DNA of 64,000 nucleotides from positions 372,001-436,000 of the forward strand of contig NZ_FNJU01000003.1 of the NCBI RefSeq assembly GCF_900104555.1. The letters are read 5' to 3'. Position 1 is the stretch's first letter; each line of letters opens with the position of its first letter. The notes under the pieces were generated by a model that was not told the origin of the DNA, searched no databases, and saw only the letters and a list, made by a program, of their open reading frames with translations. The stretch comes from Litchfieldia salsa. GTDB taxonomy: Bacteria; Bacillota; Bacilli; Bacillales; Bacillaceae_L. The position numbers and the translations under genes are program-made. Shown here one piece after another: positions 1 through 9,446 of this stretch.

Positions 1-504
1 TTCGACCCAATCAATCAAGAGTTTTATTCATACCATTATGATGATGAAGCAGAGTTACATGCTAAAGTACTTTTTGGCAACTTGGATCAAATGTTAAGCT
101 TCATTCACGCTTCATTCCATGATTATCTTGATGAGATTGATGAACTAAGTGGTGAATTTATTGACGAGTTTGATGATGAACTATCTGATGATTTGTACGA
201 AGATGAGATCATAGATGATAGTGACGAAGCATTTTTTCCAGAAGATGAAGATCACATTGAATGGATTACAAACGATAAATATATTCATATTGAAGATAAC
301 AGTCCAGACGTAAGTGCTAATTATTCAATTTACTATAAACTCGGTATTGATCAAGAAACAGGTGATGGAGTGATCTACCGGAATACAATTGCAAAAGAAA
401 ATGATGAAGAAACAGAAGAGCAAGTATTATTGTACTTTAAAGAAGAAGAGGCTTCATATATCAGTGAATTAGTCTCAGAATATTTAAATACCAAAGTAAA
501 TTAA
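1..504 (+). CDS. Acidic protein of unknown function, 5' end outside the window
   Basis: The frame is open from base 1 to the TAA at 502-504, and no convincing ribosome site precedes the TTG at 82, so the start lies outside the window. The visible 167 codons are very acidic, with Asp/Glu clusters around codons 45-80 and a more ordinary alpha/beta-looking C-terminal half. No catalytic motif, signal peptide or membrane segment is visible. I do not recognise the family. A soluble cytoplasmic protein is the most that can be inferred. It ends at a hairpin terminator shared with the convergent small gene. Confidence 0.75.
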   Translation, partial: FDPINQEFYSYHYDDEAELHAKVLFGNLDQMLSFIHASFHDYLDEIDELSGEFIDEFDDELSDDLYEDEIIDDSDEAFFPEDEDHIEWITNDKYIHIEDNSPDVSANYSIYYKLGIDQETGDGVIYRNTIAKENDEETEEQVLLYFKEEEASYISELVSEYLNTKVN

Positions 505-510
505 TGTGAA

Positions 511-541
511 AAAGAGTAGCCCAAACCTTGGACTACTCTTT
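511..541. terminator. Bidirectional rho-independent terminator
   Basis: The stem AAAGAGTAG / CTACTCTTT flanks a short loop. T-rich sequence follows on the plus strand and A-rich sequence precedes it, so it can serve both convergent genes. Confidence 0.8.
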
Positions 542-545
542 TTTA

Positions 546-743
546 TCACTCAAAATAATTTTTATAATACCCACCGATTTTTCCGGTGTTGTCGATAATG
601 AAGTAAAATTCGTCTGTTTCATTTTTCAACTCGTAGATTTTTCCTGCAGTTAATGCCCTGTCCACCATATATTTTTCTGCATTCGTATGTATACATTTTA
701 CATGTTTAATTGTTTTGCTTTCGGTCCATGTTTGATGAATCAT
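546..743 (-). CDS. Small conserved Bacillus protein, DUF6501-like
   Basis: A 65-residue soluble protein beginning MIHQTW, with a conserved-looking C-terminal half containing FYFIIDNTGKIGGYYK. I recall this pattern from the small uncharacterised family DUF6501 of bacilli; that assignment is from memory. The ATG at 743 was chosen because AAAGAGGTG lies six bases upstream, while the longer GTG-initiated reading overlaps that ribosome site. No function is known. It stands alone and converges on the preceding ORF. Confidence 0.7.
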   Translation of the reverse strand: MIHQTWTESKTIKHVKCIHTNAEKYMVDRALTAGKIYELKNETDEFYFIIDNTGKIGGYYKNYFE

Positions 744-901
744 TAATAACACCTCTTTTTCTTGAATATGTATTATTTTAGCTCAATTAAACAAAATAGT
801 TAAGTGTTTTTTGAGCCTATCGTTTTATTTCGAATACTTTGTAGTATATACTTTATTTTACAAGACAAAACTTCTTAAGGAAGTTAGAGGAGGATTTTAT
901 T

Positions 902-1354
902 TTGAGTAAAACAAATCAAGATAAACTAAGTCAAGAACTTGTAGATTTGCTACAAGGTGAAAAGATTGTTTCTTTAGTAACGATGGATGCCGAAACAAAT
1001 AAACCACATTTAAGTATTGTTTCATGGCTTGTGGCACACCCTGGTGGTGAAGTAATCAAGTTTGCTCTTGGTCATAAAGGAACAAGCGTTTCAAACATTC
1101 AACAGAATCCTGAAATCACACTTGGTGTAACTGGGGCAGGAAGCTGTTTTTCTATTAAGGGTCAAGCAACTGTTTCAGATATCATTGAAAAGACAATGAA
1201 ATATCGTGTAGTGACTGTTCAAGTTGAATCTGTTGAAGATATTATTTTCTATGGTGGAAAAGTTACTGTAGAACCTGACTACGTAAAAACATACAATGAA
1301 GATCTTGCAAAGAAATTAGATGCTGAAGTTTATGAAATGCTTAACGAAAAATAA
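902..1354 (+). CDS. Pyridoxamine 5'-phosphate oxidase-fold protein (FMN-binding type)
   Basis: This 150-residue protein has the split-barrel pattern of the PNPOx-like superfamily. A helix is followed by a strand reading VSLVTMDAETNKPHLS, then a GHKGTSVSNIQQNPEITL segment of the type that contacts the flavin phosphate. Members bind FMN or related cofactors, and many have unknown substrates, so a role in vitamin B6 synthesis should not be assumed. The start is TTG, preceded by a strong GAGGAGG about eight bases upstream. It appears monocistronic, with a terminator overlapping its stop codon. Confidence 0.85.
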   Translation: MSKTNQDKLSQELVDLLQGEKIVSLVTMDAETNKPHLSIVSWLVAHPGGEVIKFALGHKGTSVSNIQQNPEITLGVTGAGSCFSIKGQATVSDIIEKTMKYRVVTVQVESVEDIIFYGGKVTVEPDYVKTYNEDLAKKLDAEVYEMLNEK

Positions 1355-1376
1355 GGGGAATATTTCCCCTTATTTT
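1348..1376. terminator. Bidirectional terminator between convergent genes
   Basis: A long stem AAAATAAGGGGAA / TTCCCCTTATTTT with a 3-base loop overlaps the stop codons of both flanking genes and is T-rich on either side. Confidence 0.85.
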
Positions 1377-3000
1377 ATTTTGACTCTTTTGTTTCAGGAT
1401 GAACAATTGCGGCTGTGTCTATAGTGACTAAAGTAGGTGAATTCTCGTTTACTGCTTCAACCAGAATATGCTTCAATTGTTGATTATCTGATATTCTATA
1501 TGCTTTTAAACCACATGCCTGAGCTATTTTAACAAAATCTGGATTTGTTAAATCTACTCCCTCTTGTGCGTATCCTCCAACAATCATCTTATCTCTTTCC
1601 ATTTGTAATGCGTGATTATTAAATACAATAACTGTTATGTTTAATTCATATCTTGTTGCCGTTAGTAAATCAGCTAATACCATTTCAATTCCACCATCAC
1701 CTACAATTGCTAGAACTTGTTTTTCAGGATAACATAACTTAGCTGCAAGCGCACCAGGTAAACCATAGCCCATCGTTCTCCATTTTCCAGAAAAGAGAAA
1801 TTGCTGATTTGTAGGCTTGAAATTACGATTCATCCAAACGGTTACATCTCCAGTGTCGATCGACAAAATCGCGTCCTTTTCAATCACTTCCTCTATTGAT
1901 TTAACAATCCTTGAAGGGTGAATCGGCACATCTTGATTATTTCGTTCTTCATCGTTCTCCTTCTCCCATTTATTTTTTATATCAACTACTTGAGAGATCC
2001 ACTTTGAGTCCTCTTGCTCACTTGGGATACTCTTAAGTAAATGAGTAAGGATTTCTGATGCTCCACCAACGACACCATATTTTGTAGGTATTTCTTTACC
2101 AATATTTACTTCAGCTTGATCTATTTGAATGACTGTCACATCTTTAGGAACGTAACCTTCAGGCCACCATGTGTCCCCCACTACTAAAACCACATCTGCA
2201 CTCTTAAACAAATCCTCTGCATAGGGATTACCACCTTGACCAATTCCACCCATTAGTAATTGTATAGAATCATCAAAATATCCTTTTGCACCTAGACTAA
2301 CTAATATTCCTGCTCCCCATTTAGTTGAAAGCTGATCAACTAAATCAACCGAGTTTTTCGCACCAATACCAGCTAAAATAATCGGAGATTTTGCCTCTTT
2401 CATTTCTTTTATTACATCGACGAGCTGATCCTCCTGTATTGTTGACATCCCTCTTACAAAAGTAGGTTGTTCTCTTACTTTTGCATTTGAAATGCTAGTG
2501 AATAGATCTTTTGGTACCGATAAGTGTGAAACAGATCCATTTGATAATGATGTATGCATCGCTTTTATAAGTAAATCGGTGATAGCATCTGGATGACTTA
2601 CTAATGAGGTGAAGCTTGCAAAAGGTTTGACTAGCTCTTGTTGATCTATATATTGTTTATAATCTGTTCCAATTTTATTGGTGGGTGCTTGTCCTGTGAT
2701 TGCAAGTACTGGTGCTTTATCCATATGTGCATCACCGAGGCCATTTAATAAATTAGCAACCCCTGGCCCCATGGTTGAGGTGCAGACACCTATTTTACCT
2801 GTCAGTTTCGCTTCTGCAGAAGCCATCATTCCCGCAACAGATTCGTGTTTAACTGCGATAAATTGGATAGCCTTCTGTTGATTTAACTCATCCATTAACC
2901 CTAAGATCGCATCTCCAACAACACCATATATTCGTTTAACCCCCCATGCTTCTAATTGTTGCAGAATAAGCTTTGCTACTGTATTCTCTGATTTTGACAC
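1375..3000 (-). CDS. ydaP: Thiamine-diphosphate enzyme, pyruvate oxidase type (YdaP-like)
   Basis: The 541 residues show the three-domain ThDP fold. The N-terminal Pyr domain carries the catalytic Glu in VKHESVAGMM (about residue 52), the middle domain has FAD-type features, and the C-terminal PP domain has the GDGGIEMVLADL...NN Mg-ThDP signature. Similarity is to pyruvate oxidases such as B. subtilis YdaP, which decarboxylate pyruvate to acetate or acetyl phosphate using FAD. Acetolactate synthase is less likely because no small subunit or ilv context is present. The GTG at 3000 follows GGGAGG by about ten bases; the longer reading has no ribosome site. Single gene, with a terminator shared at the 3' end. 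Confidence 0.88.
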   Translation of the reverse strand: MSKSENTVAKLILQQLEAWGVKRIYGVVGDAILGLMDELNQQKAIQFIAVKHESVAGMMASAEAKLTGKIGVCTSTMGPGVANLLNGLGDAHMDKAPVLAITGQAPTNKIGTDYKQYIDQQELVKPFASFTSLVSHPDAITDLLIKAMHTSLSNGSVSHLSVPKDLFTSISNAKVREQPTFVRGMSTIQEDQLVDVIKEMKEAKSPIILAGIGAKNSVDLVDQLSTKWGAGILVSLGAKGYFDDSIQLLMGGIGQGGNPYAEDLFKSADVVLVVGDTWWPEGYVPKDVTVIQIDQAEVNIGKEIPTKYGVVGGASEILTHLLKSIPSEQEDSKWISQVVDIKNKWEKENDEERNNQDVPIHPSRIVKSIEEVIEKDAILSIDTGDVTVWMNRNFKPTNQQFLFSGKWRTMGYGLPGALAAKLCYPEKQVLAIVGDGGIEMVLADLLTATRYELNITVIVFNNHALQMERDKMIVGGYAQEGVDLTNPDFVKIAQACGLKAYRISDNQQLKHILVEAVNENSPTLVTIDTAAIVHPETKESK

Positions 3001-3073
3001 TTCTCTTCTTCCTCCCTCACACAAGTTATAATTCTTGTCATTTAAAACAGAGTTATTATTCCCAATCAATAGC

Positions 3074-3109
3074 AAAAAAAATAGACAAACCCGAAAAAGA
3101 GTTTTGTCT
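3074..3109 (-). terminator. Rho-independent terminator for the 3119-3529 gene
   Basis: On the minus strand the stem AGACAAAAC / GTTTGTCT is followed by a run of eight T residues. Confidence 0.75.
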
Positions 3110-3118
3110 TTTATAAAC

Positions 3119-3529
3119 CTATATTCTTTTAACGGATATGGCTTTTGAGATTTTTTTAATTTTACAATCTTCTACTTCTTTTGAATCTATTAACCCTAAA
3201 GTTATAGCAGCTTCAATTTTTTGAATATCAGGCTTTTTTTGAATTTGTATACAATCTTTTAAATTTCTTTCTTCTAACCTTGTTACTGTTTTTTCATCAT
3301 CGTAGTTTTCAGACAACCGAATTTGTCTTTGTAATTTATAATCACCTAATGTAAATTCAGCTTTTTGATTAGTTCCACTTGTTTCATCGAAATAAAGATG
3401 AAATACTTTTTTTAGTTCTTTCATCTCCTTCTCAATTTCTCTTTCTAACTCACTTAAATGAAAATATCTGGCGACCATTTTTTCGGAAATGGTAAGAGTA
3501 TCCTGAAAAGTTCTTTTTTCTAACACCAT
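3119..3529 (-). CDS. Hypothetical protein, helical and lysine/glutamate-rich
   Basis: A 136-residue protein I do not recognise. Residues about 20-55 are predicted to be helical and possibly coiled-coil (ISEKMVARYFHLSELEREIE). A basic C-terminal tail ends KKISKAISVKRI. No signal peptide, membrane segment or catalytic motif is seen. The ATG at 3529 is preceded by GGAGGGAGATA; the longer reading to 3586 would start upstream of this ribosome site. It is flanked by terminators on both sides, so it is a single-gene unit. Confidence 0.6.
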   Translation of the reverse strand: MVLEKRTFQDTLTISEKMVARYFHLSELEREIEKEMKELKKVFHLYFDETSGTNQKAEFTLGDYKLQRQIRLSENYDDEKTVTRLEERNLKDCIQIQKKPDIQKIEAAITLGLIDSKEVEDCKIKKISKAISVKRI

Positions 3530-3634
3530 ATTATCTCCCTCCAAACATAAGCATAATTCATCATATGATGGATCGGAATTATTCATACTACGAATTAATT
3601 GATAAGTTCATTAATAACCTCAATATAATGAAAT

Positions 3635-3677
3635 AAAGACCTAGTGACTATACTTTCACTATAGTCACTAGGTCTTT
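3635..3677 (-). terminator. Terminator of the yojN-yojO operon
   Basis: An 18-bp nearly perfect stem AAAGACCTAGTGACTATA / TATAGTCACTAGGTCTTT has a 7-base loop. T-rich sequence lies on the outgoing minus strand, just downstream of the yojO stop codon. Confidence 0.85.
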
Positions 3678-3681
3678 TTGA

Positions 3682-5595
3682 TCATATACTTTTTAACAGT
3701 AATTTTTTAAGTAATGGGAAGAGTATCTCAGGTAACTCATCAATATCTTGTACAAGAATACTATATTTACCGTAAATATTTTGTATTGTCTTCTTTTGTC
3801 CTTCATCTATTTCACCATTTGCTAAGAAGACATTTAAGACTTCAACCCCCTGTTTTCTTGCCTCTATTACAGCTTCATGGGTATCAACAATGCCGTTTTG
3901 TTCATAACCAAAAGCTGCAGGTTCTCCATCTGAGAATACGAGCAAGAATTTCTGCTTCTCTGTTCTTCGTTTAACTAGTTCTTCCGTCATCATTCTTATT
4001 GAATAGCCATCTCTATTGTCTTCCTCAGGGACTAGTTGCATAATTTCTGGACCACTTTGGGGTAATAAAGATTGCTCAAAACCAATGGTATTGTAGAAAT
4101 AGTTTGGTTGTTTGGTTTCAGTAGCATCATTGGTATCTTCCCAAAAACCTGAGATTTTGTGAGGAACTCTAACTGATTTTAGTGCTTCATGAAATAGTGT
4201 AATACCAAGCTTTGTTTGATCCATCTTATCAAACATAGATGCAGAACAATCGACTAACAGACTAAATACAGCATCAATCTCTGGTGATGTCTCATCTTTT
4301 TTATAAAACATACGTGGATTATCTTCGATAAACAGCGGAATCAGACGTTTACTTAACCGACCGTATTGTAGATTCGTTCTAGGTAAGATTTTCTTATGTT
4401 CTAGTGTTTTAAGTATAATCTGTTTAAGCTTCTTTTGATATGGTGAGATTTTCGCTCTATTTGCTAGATACGTTTCATAATCTATACTACTTGGGACTTT
4501 TGACTGCAGGAAAACAGGAACAGCAAACTTATTTTCTTTACCGTATCTACTATCAGTATTTCCTTCAGGTGCTTCAGTTTGAGCTTCCATTGCTTCTATC
4601 TTTGAGAAATCATTATGCTTACTTTTCTTTGAAGACCCCTGCACCATTCCTAAAGCCTGGTCTCCTGCATCACCTTCTCTTGCACTCTCACCTACTATAT
4701 TTGTTTGTGAACCTTGCTCCAAATCGAATTGTAGGAAGCTTTTAGTAGGTTTACTTGTTTCTTGATGCCAAGTGGGTAACTCATCTTGATGAACATCTTC
4801 ATCACCTTTAGCCACCTCATCCAAACGATCATCATTTCTTAGTTTCTTTTTTCGTTTAAGATCGTTCATATCTATCAAATCGAGATCATCATAAGCTAAT
4901 TCTGGTAAATGAAAGTAAATATTCAGCATATCTTTCTCTAATATTTCATCAAGTACTTCTATAATCGTCTTACATATTTTCACAACATCTGTCGTTGACT
5001 TTGTTTCATAAGCCTTACTTATCTCATTACGGAGGAATGGGTTTAGTAAATTGAGTTCATCATTAATGATAGGCATATCCTCTAGAGGTGACGTCGAAGT
5101 CAATAGAAGATAAATTGAGTTGAATAAAGCATCAGTATGAACACTTTTTATATTTACGTTCAGTTGGTCAGTAAAATATTTCCGATAAACGTTATTTCTC
5201 GTAGAAAAAATGGCTTTTGTACCAGGCCTTTCTTTCTTACATAGTTCTTCAAGTCTTAAATCTTCGATAATCATAAACATTTGTTTGGCGAAACTAGGAA
5301 TCGATGTCTTTTTTGTAAAAGTAAGAAACGATGAAATTTCTCGAAAATCAGTATGATTTTTACTACCGATACTTCTTAAATACACATCACTTTTAAGTCC
5401 ATGAACCTTCTCGGCATATTGTCGGTTATCCCAAAAGTGGCTTAGAATTATTTTTAAATCTAGTGGATCATAATAAGATTTATATCCAAATTCCACTTCT
5501 ACTAGTTCTTCTTTTGATAAGGTTTTCGCTAGGTCTGATAACTGCATAAATAAAAAGGAATCGACCTTTTTATCATTAAATTGAATAAATCTCAT
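3682..5595 (-). CDS. yojO: VWA-domain protein YojO, partner of a MoxR ATPase
   Basis: The 637 residues match the length and layout of B. subtilis YojO. A long helical N-terminal region (about 1-240) is followed by an acidic, low-complexity linker (about 245-350). The C-terminal von Willebrand A domain (about 430-637) has a MIDAS-type motif DCSASM and a later DGEPAAFGYEQNG segment. NorD/CoxE/BatA-type VWA proteins work with MoxR AAA+ ATPases as metal-centre insertases or activation chaperones. The client here is unknown. The gene lies 17 bp downstream of yojN in one operon. The nitric-oxide-reductase annotation sometimes given to this pair rests on similarity only, and no nor genes are nearby. 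Confidence 0.88.
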   Translation of the reverse strand: MRFIQFNDKKVDSFLFMQLSDLAKTLSKEELVEVEFGYKSYYDPLDLKIILSHFWDNRQYAEKVHGLKSDVYLRSIGSKNHTDFREISSFLTFTKKTSIPSFAKQMFMIIEDLRLEELCKKERPGTKAIFSTRNNVYRKYFTDQLNVNIKSVHTDALFNSIYLLLTSTSPLEDMPIINDELNLLNPFLRNEISKAYETKSTTDVVKICKTIIEVLDEILEKDMLNIYFHLPELAYDDLDLIDMNDLKRKKKLRNDDRLDEVAKGDEDVHQDELPTWHQETSKPTKSFLQFDLEQGSQTNIVGESAREGDAGDQALGMVQGSSKKSKHNDFSKIEAMEAQTEAPEGNTDSRYGKENKFAVPVFLQSKVPSSIDYETYLANRAKISPYQKKLKQIILKTLEHKKILPRTNLQYGRLSKRLIPLFIEDNPRMFYKKDETSPEIDAVFSLLVDCSASMFDKMDQTKLGITLFHEALKSVRVPHKISGFWEDTNDATETKQPNYFYNTIGFEQSLLPQSGPEIMQLVPEEDNRDGYSIRMMTEELVKRRTEKQKFLLVFSDGEPAAFGYEQNGIVDTHEAVIEARKQGVEVLNVFLANGEIDEGQKKTIQNIYGKYSILVQDIDELPEILFPLLKKLLLKSI

Positions 5596-5612
5596 TTACC
5601 TAACACCTACCT

Positions 5613-6503
5613 CTAGTCAAATAACGTTTCTGCTACATTTTCAATTGCGGCCTTTTCTCTATCATCTTCGAGCTTTTCTACAATCCCTCTCTTAATTGCT
5701 CTAACCGGTGGCATGTATGCTGCTAAGTCACAAGTATCAATTAGGGCGCGAATAGATGCCGCCTCTTCTGAAATATGACCATTTTTAACTAACATGATTA
5801 AGTCACTTGATAACCTAACAAATTGATCAATAAGGTCCTCATCATCAAGTATGGATTGATTTAGTAAAACATTTTTCAATGTTTCTCCTTGAATATATGG
5901 GACATCTATTACAATAAATCTATTTTTTAATGCTTCATTTAGCGGAACCGTTCCTACATACCCTTCATTAATTGCAGCAACAACACCAAATTCGCTTGAT
6001 GCTTTTACAACTTCACCAGTAAAAGGGTTTGTGATCATTTTACGATAATCTAAAACTCCATTTAAAATCGGTAGTGTTTCAGGTTTTGCCATGTTAATTT
6101 CATCAATATATAATAAATAACCTTTATTCATCGCGTGAATTACAGGTCCTGGAACAAACTCGATCGAAGTCTTCCCAGCCTGATCATTAATTGTCTTAAA
6201 GCCTAAAAGTGCTTCTGCGTCTAAGTCAACTGAACAATTGATACTGTACATTGGTTGTGAGAAAATGCTGGAAAGTGTCTCAGCTAATTTAGTCTTGCCT
6301 GAACCGGTAGGACCTTTCAACAACACATTTTTCCCTAGCGATAAAGCAATTATTGCATCAGCAAAGATTGTTGTTGTTGAGGCTGTATAACCACCTGAAC
6401 CAATTAAATATTCATCATCCCCGTTTTCAAACTTTGCTTTGCGGTCTTCTATCATTTCTTTAATTTTCGTTGGTAATTGTAAGCTATCTATATTTAAATT
6501 CAT
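5613..6503 (-). CDS. yojN: MoxR-family AAA+ ATPase YojN
   Basis: A 296-residue AAA+ ATPase of the MoxR/NorQ type. Walker A is [12 protein letters not shown] (about residues 61-72), Walker B is [10 protein letters not shown] (about 128-137), and a sensor region [10 protein letters not shown] follows. Such ATPases act with VWA partners to remodel or activate client enzymes in the cytosol. Direct adjacency to the VWA gene yojO reproduces the B. subtilis gene pair. First gene of the operon; AAAGGA lies about ten bases before the ATG. Confidence 0.9.
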   Translation of the reverse strand: MNLNIDSLQLPTKIKEMIEDRKAKFENGDDEYLIGSGGYTASTTTIFADAIIALSLGKNVLLKGPTGSGKTKLAETLSSIFSQPMYSINCSVDLDAEALLGFKTINDQAGKTSIEFVPGPVIHAMNKGYLLYIDEINMAKPETLPILNGVLDYRKMITNPFTGEVVKASSEFGVVAAINEGYVGTVPLNEALKNRFIVIDVPYIQGETLKNVLLNQSILDDEDLIDQFVRLSSDLIMLVKNGHISEEAASIRALIDTCDLAAYMPPVRAIKRGIVEKLEDDREKAAIENVAETLFD

Positions 6504-6630
6504 CTATAGTAAGTCCTTTCAGGATAAATCTGCCCTTTTTTTTTTGTCACTCTAATATTCTACAAGAGAAGTAACCTTCAAGCAAAATTTTTACTCAAGC
6601 ACCTATTTTTTTAATTTAAAAGATAAAATA

Positions 6631-6705
6631 AATGAGGCTGTCCTTTGTGCATGTACAATACCTTGTCTCACTGGTAATTGCTGATGCTCTTAGGACAGTC
6701 TCATT
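6631..6705 (-). terminator. Terminator-like long inverted repeat with a GAGGCTGTCC arm
   Basis: AATGAGGCTGTCCT (6631-6644) pairs with AGGACAGTCTCATT (6692-6705), with one G-T position and a 47-base loop. Minus-strand transcription from nrnB runs through it into T-rich sequence. The arm resembles those at 27923-28035 and 60062-60122. Confidence 0.6.
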
Positions 6706-6717
6706 GTTTATCAACTA

Positions 6718-7971
6718 TTATGCCTGTAAAATCAATTTGTTAACGACAGACTCTCTATTTGAGTTAATGTCAGATCTAATCTCCTGCTCTTTCTTGTCTA
6801 GCATCTCAGCTAAAAAGCGGACCAAATCATTATCAAAAGCTAACCCGGTTGAATAGTGTCTTTTAATATACTTTTCAGCTTCTTCATATGAATCAAATTT
6901 TTGATCTGAAAATTGTTTATTATGGTACACTTTCCAACTTTCAACTTTTTCATCAAAGAATACAAAGGATTGATCATCTGTTTTATTTGTATAGAACGAA
7001 CCATTTTTTAATTCGCGAATATTTAATTCATTTTTAGGAGCATCAATCTTAATAGATGATAAAGGAAACACATCTTTAACAAAGACATCAAAATTCCCTT
7101 CATCCAATGAACAACCTGATGCTTTCGGATGACCTCCACCACCATATTTTTGGGCGAACTTAGAGACATCAACATCATCATAAATAGTCCTGAATCCGAT
7201 CTTCTTTGTCCCCACGTTTACCATAGCAATAAGGTCTATGTGTGGATTCAGCTTTGCAAGTGCATTTCCTAGTTCTGATAAATACTGTTCAGCATGAATT
7301 ATTCCAACACAATACTCATCAACAAAGATTTGAGTCATTTGTCTATTCTTAGAAAAAATATAACGTTCGATTTTTTTATCTTCTAAATCTAAGATGAGTT
7401 CCTCTTTTTCTGATAAAGAAAACCCTTCAGCATTCTTTACACGCTCTAACATTTCTTTTTCGAAATGTTCTATACCAAGAATGAAGAACAAATCATTTAA
7501 CCTCTTTGCATCCTTATTTTCGTTTACTTCCCATTCCCATGTATCATATTGCCTTACAAGTTCTACAAACTCATCAAGCGCCTTTGTTGAAGTAATCATT
7601 TCTTTTTCGACTAAGAATTCATAATACAACGAAGTTGCTGATGTTTTCTTACCAGAATCATATTCTGGTTTAACAAATCCCCAATCATATTCATTAAAAT
7701 GCATGGCTGTTACATGGTGATCAATCATTTGCACATGGGATTGATTCTTATATCGTTTTTCTAACTTTTTTTCAACATCTTTATTTACGGCCAGATCTGT
7801 TATGTATACTTTTGCATTTTTATTCTCTTGATTTCCAATAAATCTTGATACACGCTCATTTAAATTACGATAAGAACAGTAAGCTACATTAACTTTTTCA
7901 CCAAATGCCAGCTTAGCTAATAGTCCGCAGCCTAAACCGTCTAAATCACTATCAGTAAATAACATAATCAT
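6718..7971 (-). CDS. nrnB: Oligoribonuclease NrnB (DHH/DHHA1 phosphoesterase)
   Basis: A 417-residue DHH-family phosphoesterase. The N-terminus carries the metal-binding LFTDSDLDGLGCG motif, then ITDLAV and the signature MIDHHVTA (DHH). The DHHA1 part contains YGGGGHPKASG (about residue 275). The arrangement matches B. subtilis NrnB (YngD), which degrades short RNAs in the cytosol. A C-terminal extension of roughly 100 residues follows the GGGHP motif. The ATG at 7971 was chosen because AAGGGAG overlaps the longer ATG at 7992. Monocistronic, with a terminator-like repeat downstream. Confidence 0.88.
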   Translation of the reverse strand: MIMLFTDSDLDGLGCGLLAKLAFGEKVNVAYCSYRNLNERVSRFIGNQENKNAKVYITDLAVNKDVEKKLEKRYKNQSHVQMIDHHVTAMHFNEYDWGFVKPEYDSGKKTSATSLYYEFLVEKEMITSTKALDEFVELVRQYDTWEWEVNENKDAKRLNDLFFILGIEHFEKEMLERVKNAEGFSLSEKEELILDLEDKKIERYIFSKNRQMTQIFVDEYCVGIIHAEQYLSELGNALAKLNPHIDLIAMVNVGTKKIGFRTIYDDVDVSKFAQKYGGGGHPKASGCSLDEGNFDVFVKDVFPLSSIKIDAPKNELNIRELKNGSFYTNKTDDQSFVFFDEKVESWKVYHNKQFSDQKFDSYEEAEKYIKRHYSTGLAFDNDLVRFLAEMLDKKEQEIRSDINSNRESVVNKLILQA

Positions 7972-8045
7972 ATTTAAACTCGCTCCCTTCACTTATATTC
8001 TTTATTTGTTGTGAATTTTTAATACTAAAAAGCATGCAAAAAAAG

Positions 8046-8066
8046 AAAAGGACATTGCGTCCTTTT
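8046..8066 (-). terminator. Terminator of the MFS transporter gene
   Basis: The stem AAAAGGAC / GTCCTTTT has a 5-base loop and is followed by T residues on the minus strand. Confidence 0.8.
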
Positions 8067-8068
8067 TA

Positions 8069-9301
8069 TCATTTAGCACTAACAAGTCCGTCCTTTTCAT
8101 TTTCCTCAGTTTCTTCTACAAAAGGCGTCCTTATATATCTTACCCCAAAGATCACTACAATTAAAAGCGATAGCCCTCCAAAGACGAGTACCATTTTCTG
8201 AAGACCAATTGTATCTAAAAATAAGCCAGTACCTAATAATACAATTTGAAAAAGAACACGGTCTAGCATGTTACGAAATGAAAAAAATCTTCCGTGGTAT
8301 TCTTTGGGAATTCTAGTCTGAAAGATGGTTGCTGCAATAGGAAAGAAACATCCCAATCCTACTCCCAAAAGACCAAATGAAATGAGTGACATCATTTTTG
8401 AATCACCAAAGAATAATAATAGTTCTGCAATTGCAATAACAAAGGCAAATACCAACATTAATTTCACTTCGTTCCTACCTTCAGAAATTCGCTTAACTAA
8501 AAAAGTACCAGCCATAAAACAAATACCTTCTGCTGCATATAATAACCCTTTAATAGTAGGATCACCTTGTAACTCACTTATATTAATAACCATTAAGTTA
8601 ATTCCACCTATAAATAATAATGGTACACAAGTTAAAATAAGAGCCATCATAGCAATTGGAATATTTCTAATAATGGGAATGATGTCAGTAAACCCGGATT
8701 TTTTGTTACGATTTTTTTGTTTCCCTTTATCTTCTTTATCATCTTCTGTAATCGTTAGAAGATAAGTTGATAAAAATAACAATCCATATGCTACCATTGA
8801 TAGTAAATAAAGTGTGTTTAAACTCATTACTACTAACATCGCTCCTGCAATGGCAGTTCCTAAGACACGAGCAATTGTTGACACGTTCATGTGGATTCCA
8901 TTCATTTGTAATAAGTCATTGTCCTTTACTACTAAAGGTATGACAGATTGCAATGCTGGAAAATAAAACGCAGCTGACAATTGTAAAGCTATCATAAATA
9001 AAACCATCCAAAAAATTTCCCCATAATAAATAGCAAAAAACATAAAACTAACACTTAGCATTCGTCCAAGTCCAGCATATAATAATACTTTCTTTTTACT
9101 TACCGAATCTATTAACCTACCAGCAAGTGGTCCAACCATTACTCCCGCTAATAAGCCTGCGAATAGAATTAGAGATTTATGAAAGTCAGAAGGAACATAT
9201 TTTTGCATGAATTCTAAATTCCCAATAATTCCAACCCATAATCCTAGGCCAGCTACGAACTCGCCCAACAAAATAATCCATACATTCCTGTTTTTCCACA
9301 T
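8069..9301 (-). CDS. MFS transporter, drug/siderophore efflux type
   Basis: A 410-residue polytopic protein with about 12 predicted transmembrane segments in two halves. A charged cytoplasmic loop (about residues 188-205, KEDKGKQKNRNKKS) separates them. The loop 2-3 signature GPLAGRLIDSVSKKK is typical of the Major Facilitator Superfamily. It most resembles the macrolide/enterobactin exporter subgroup; the substrate cannot be told from sequence. It is divergent from the MATE exporter gene (yojI), with a 145-bp intergenic region between them. Confidence 0.85.
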   Translation of the reverse strand: MWKNRNVWIILLGEFVAGLGLWVGIIGNLEFMQKYVPSDFHKSLILFAGLLAGVMVGPLAGRLIDSVSKKKVLLYAGLGRMLSVSFMFFAIYYGEIFWMVLFMIALQLSAAFYFPALQSVIPLVVKDNDLLQMNGIHMNVSTIARVLGTAIAGAMLVVMSLNTLYLLSMVAYGLLFLSTYLLTITEDDKEDKGKQKNRNKKSGFTDIIPIIRNIPIAMMALILTCVPLLFIGGINLMVINISELQGDPTIKGLLYAAEGICFMAGTFLVKRISEGRNEVKLMLVFAFVIAIAELLLFFGDSKMMSLISFGLLGVGLGCFFPIAATIFQTRIPKEYHGRFFSFRNMLDRVLFQIVLLGTGLFLDTIGLQKMVLVFGGLSLLIVVIFGVRYIRTPFVEETEENEKDGLVSAK

Positions 9302-9383
9302 AGTGTGTGTTGTCTCCGTTCTTTAATTGTCAATTTGCAGTTTAATCATATCAACATTTAAAACTTTTCGCCACTCGAAATAG

Positions 9384-9410
9384 CTAGGTAACCTAGTAAT
9401 ATGATATAAT
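9384..9410 (+). promoter_or_regulatory. Palindrome CTAGGT-A-ACCTAG directly upstream of a TATAAT box
   Basis: The 13-base dyad at 9384-9396 lies eight bases before TATAAT (9405-9410), in the space where a -35 element would sit; no good -35 hexamer is present. This suggests an operator controlling yojI. The call rests on sequence symmetry only. Confidence 0.4.
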
Positions 9411-9446
9411 TTTTAAGTTATACAAAATTAAGTATATGAGGTCTAC

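Noticed and set aside
4440-4745. Plus-strand ORF of 101 residues inside yojO
   Set aside because: Leu/Tyr/His-rich translation typical of antisense to a coding region; no initiation signal.
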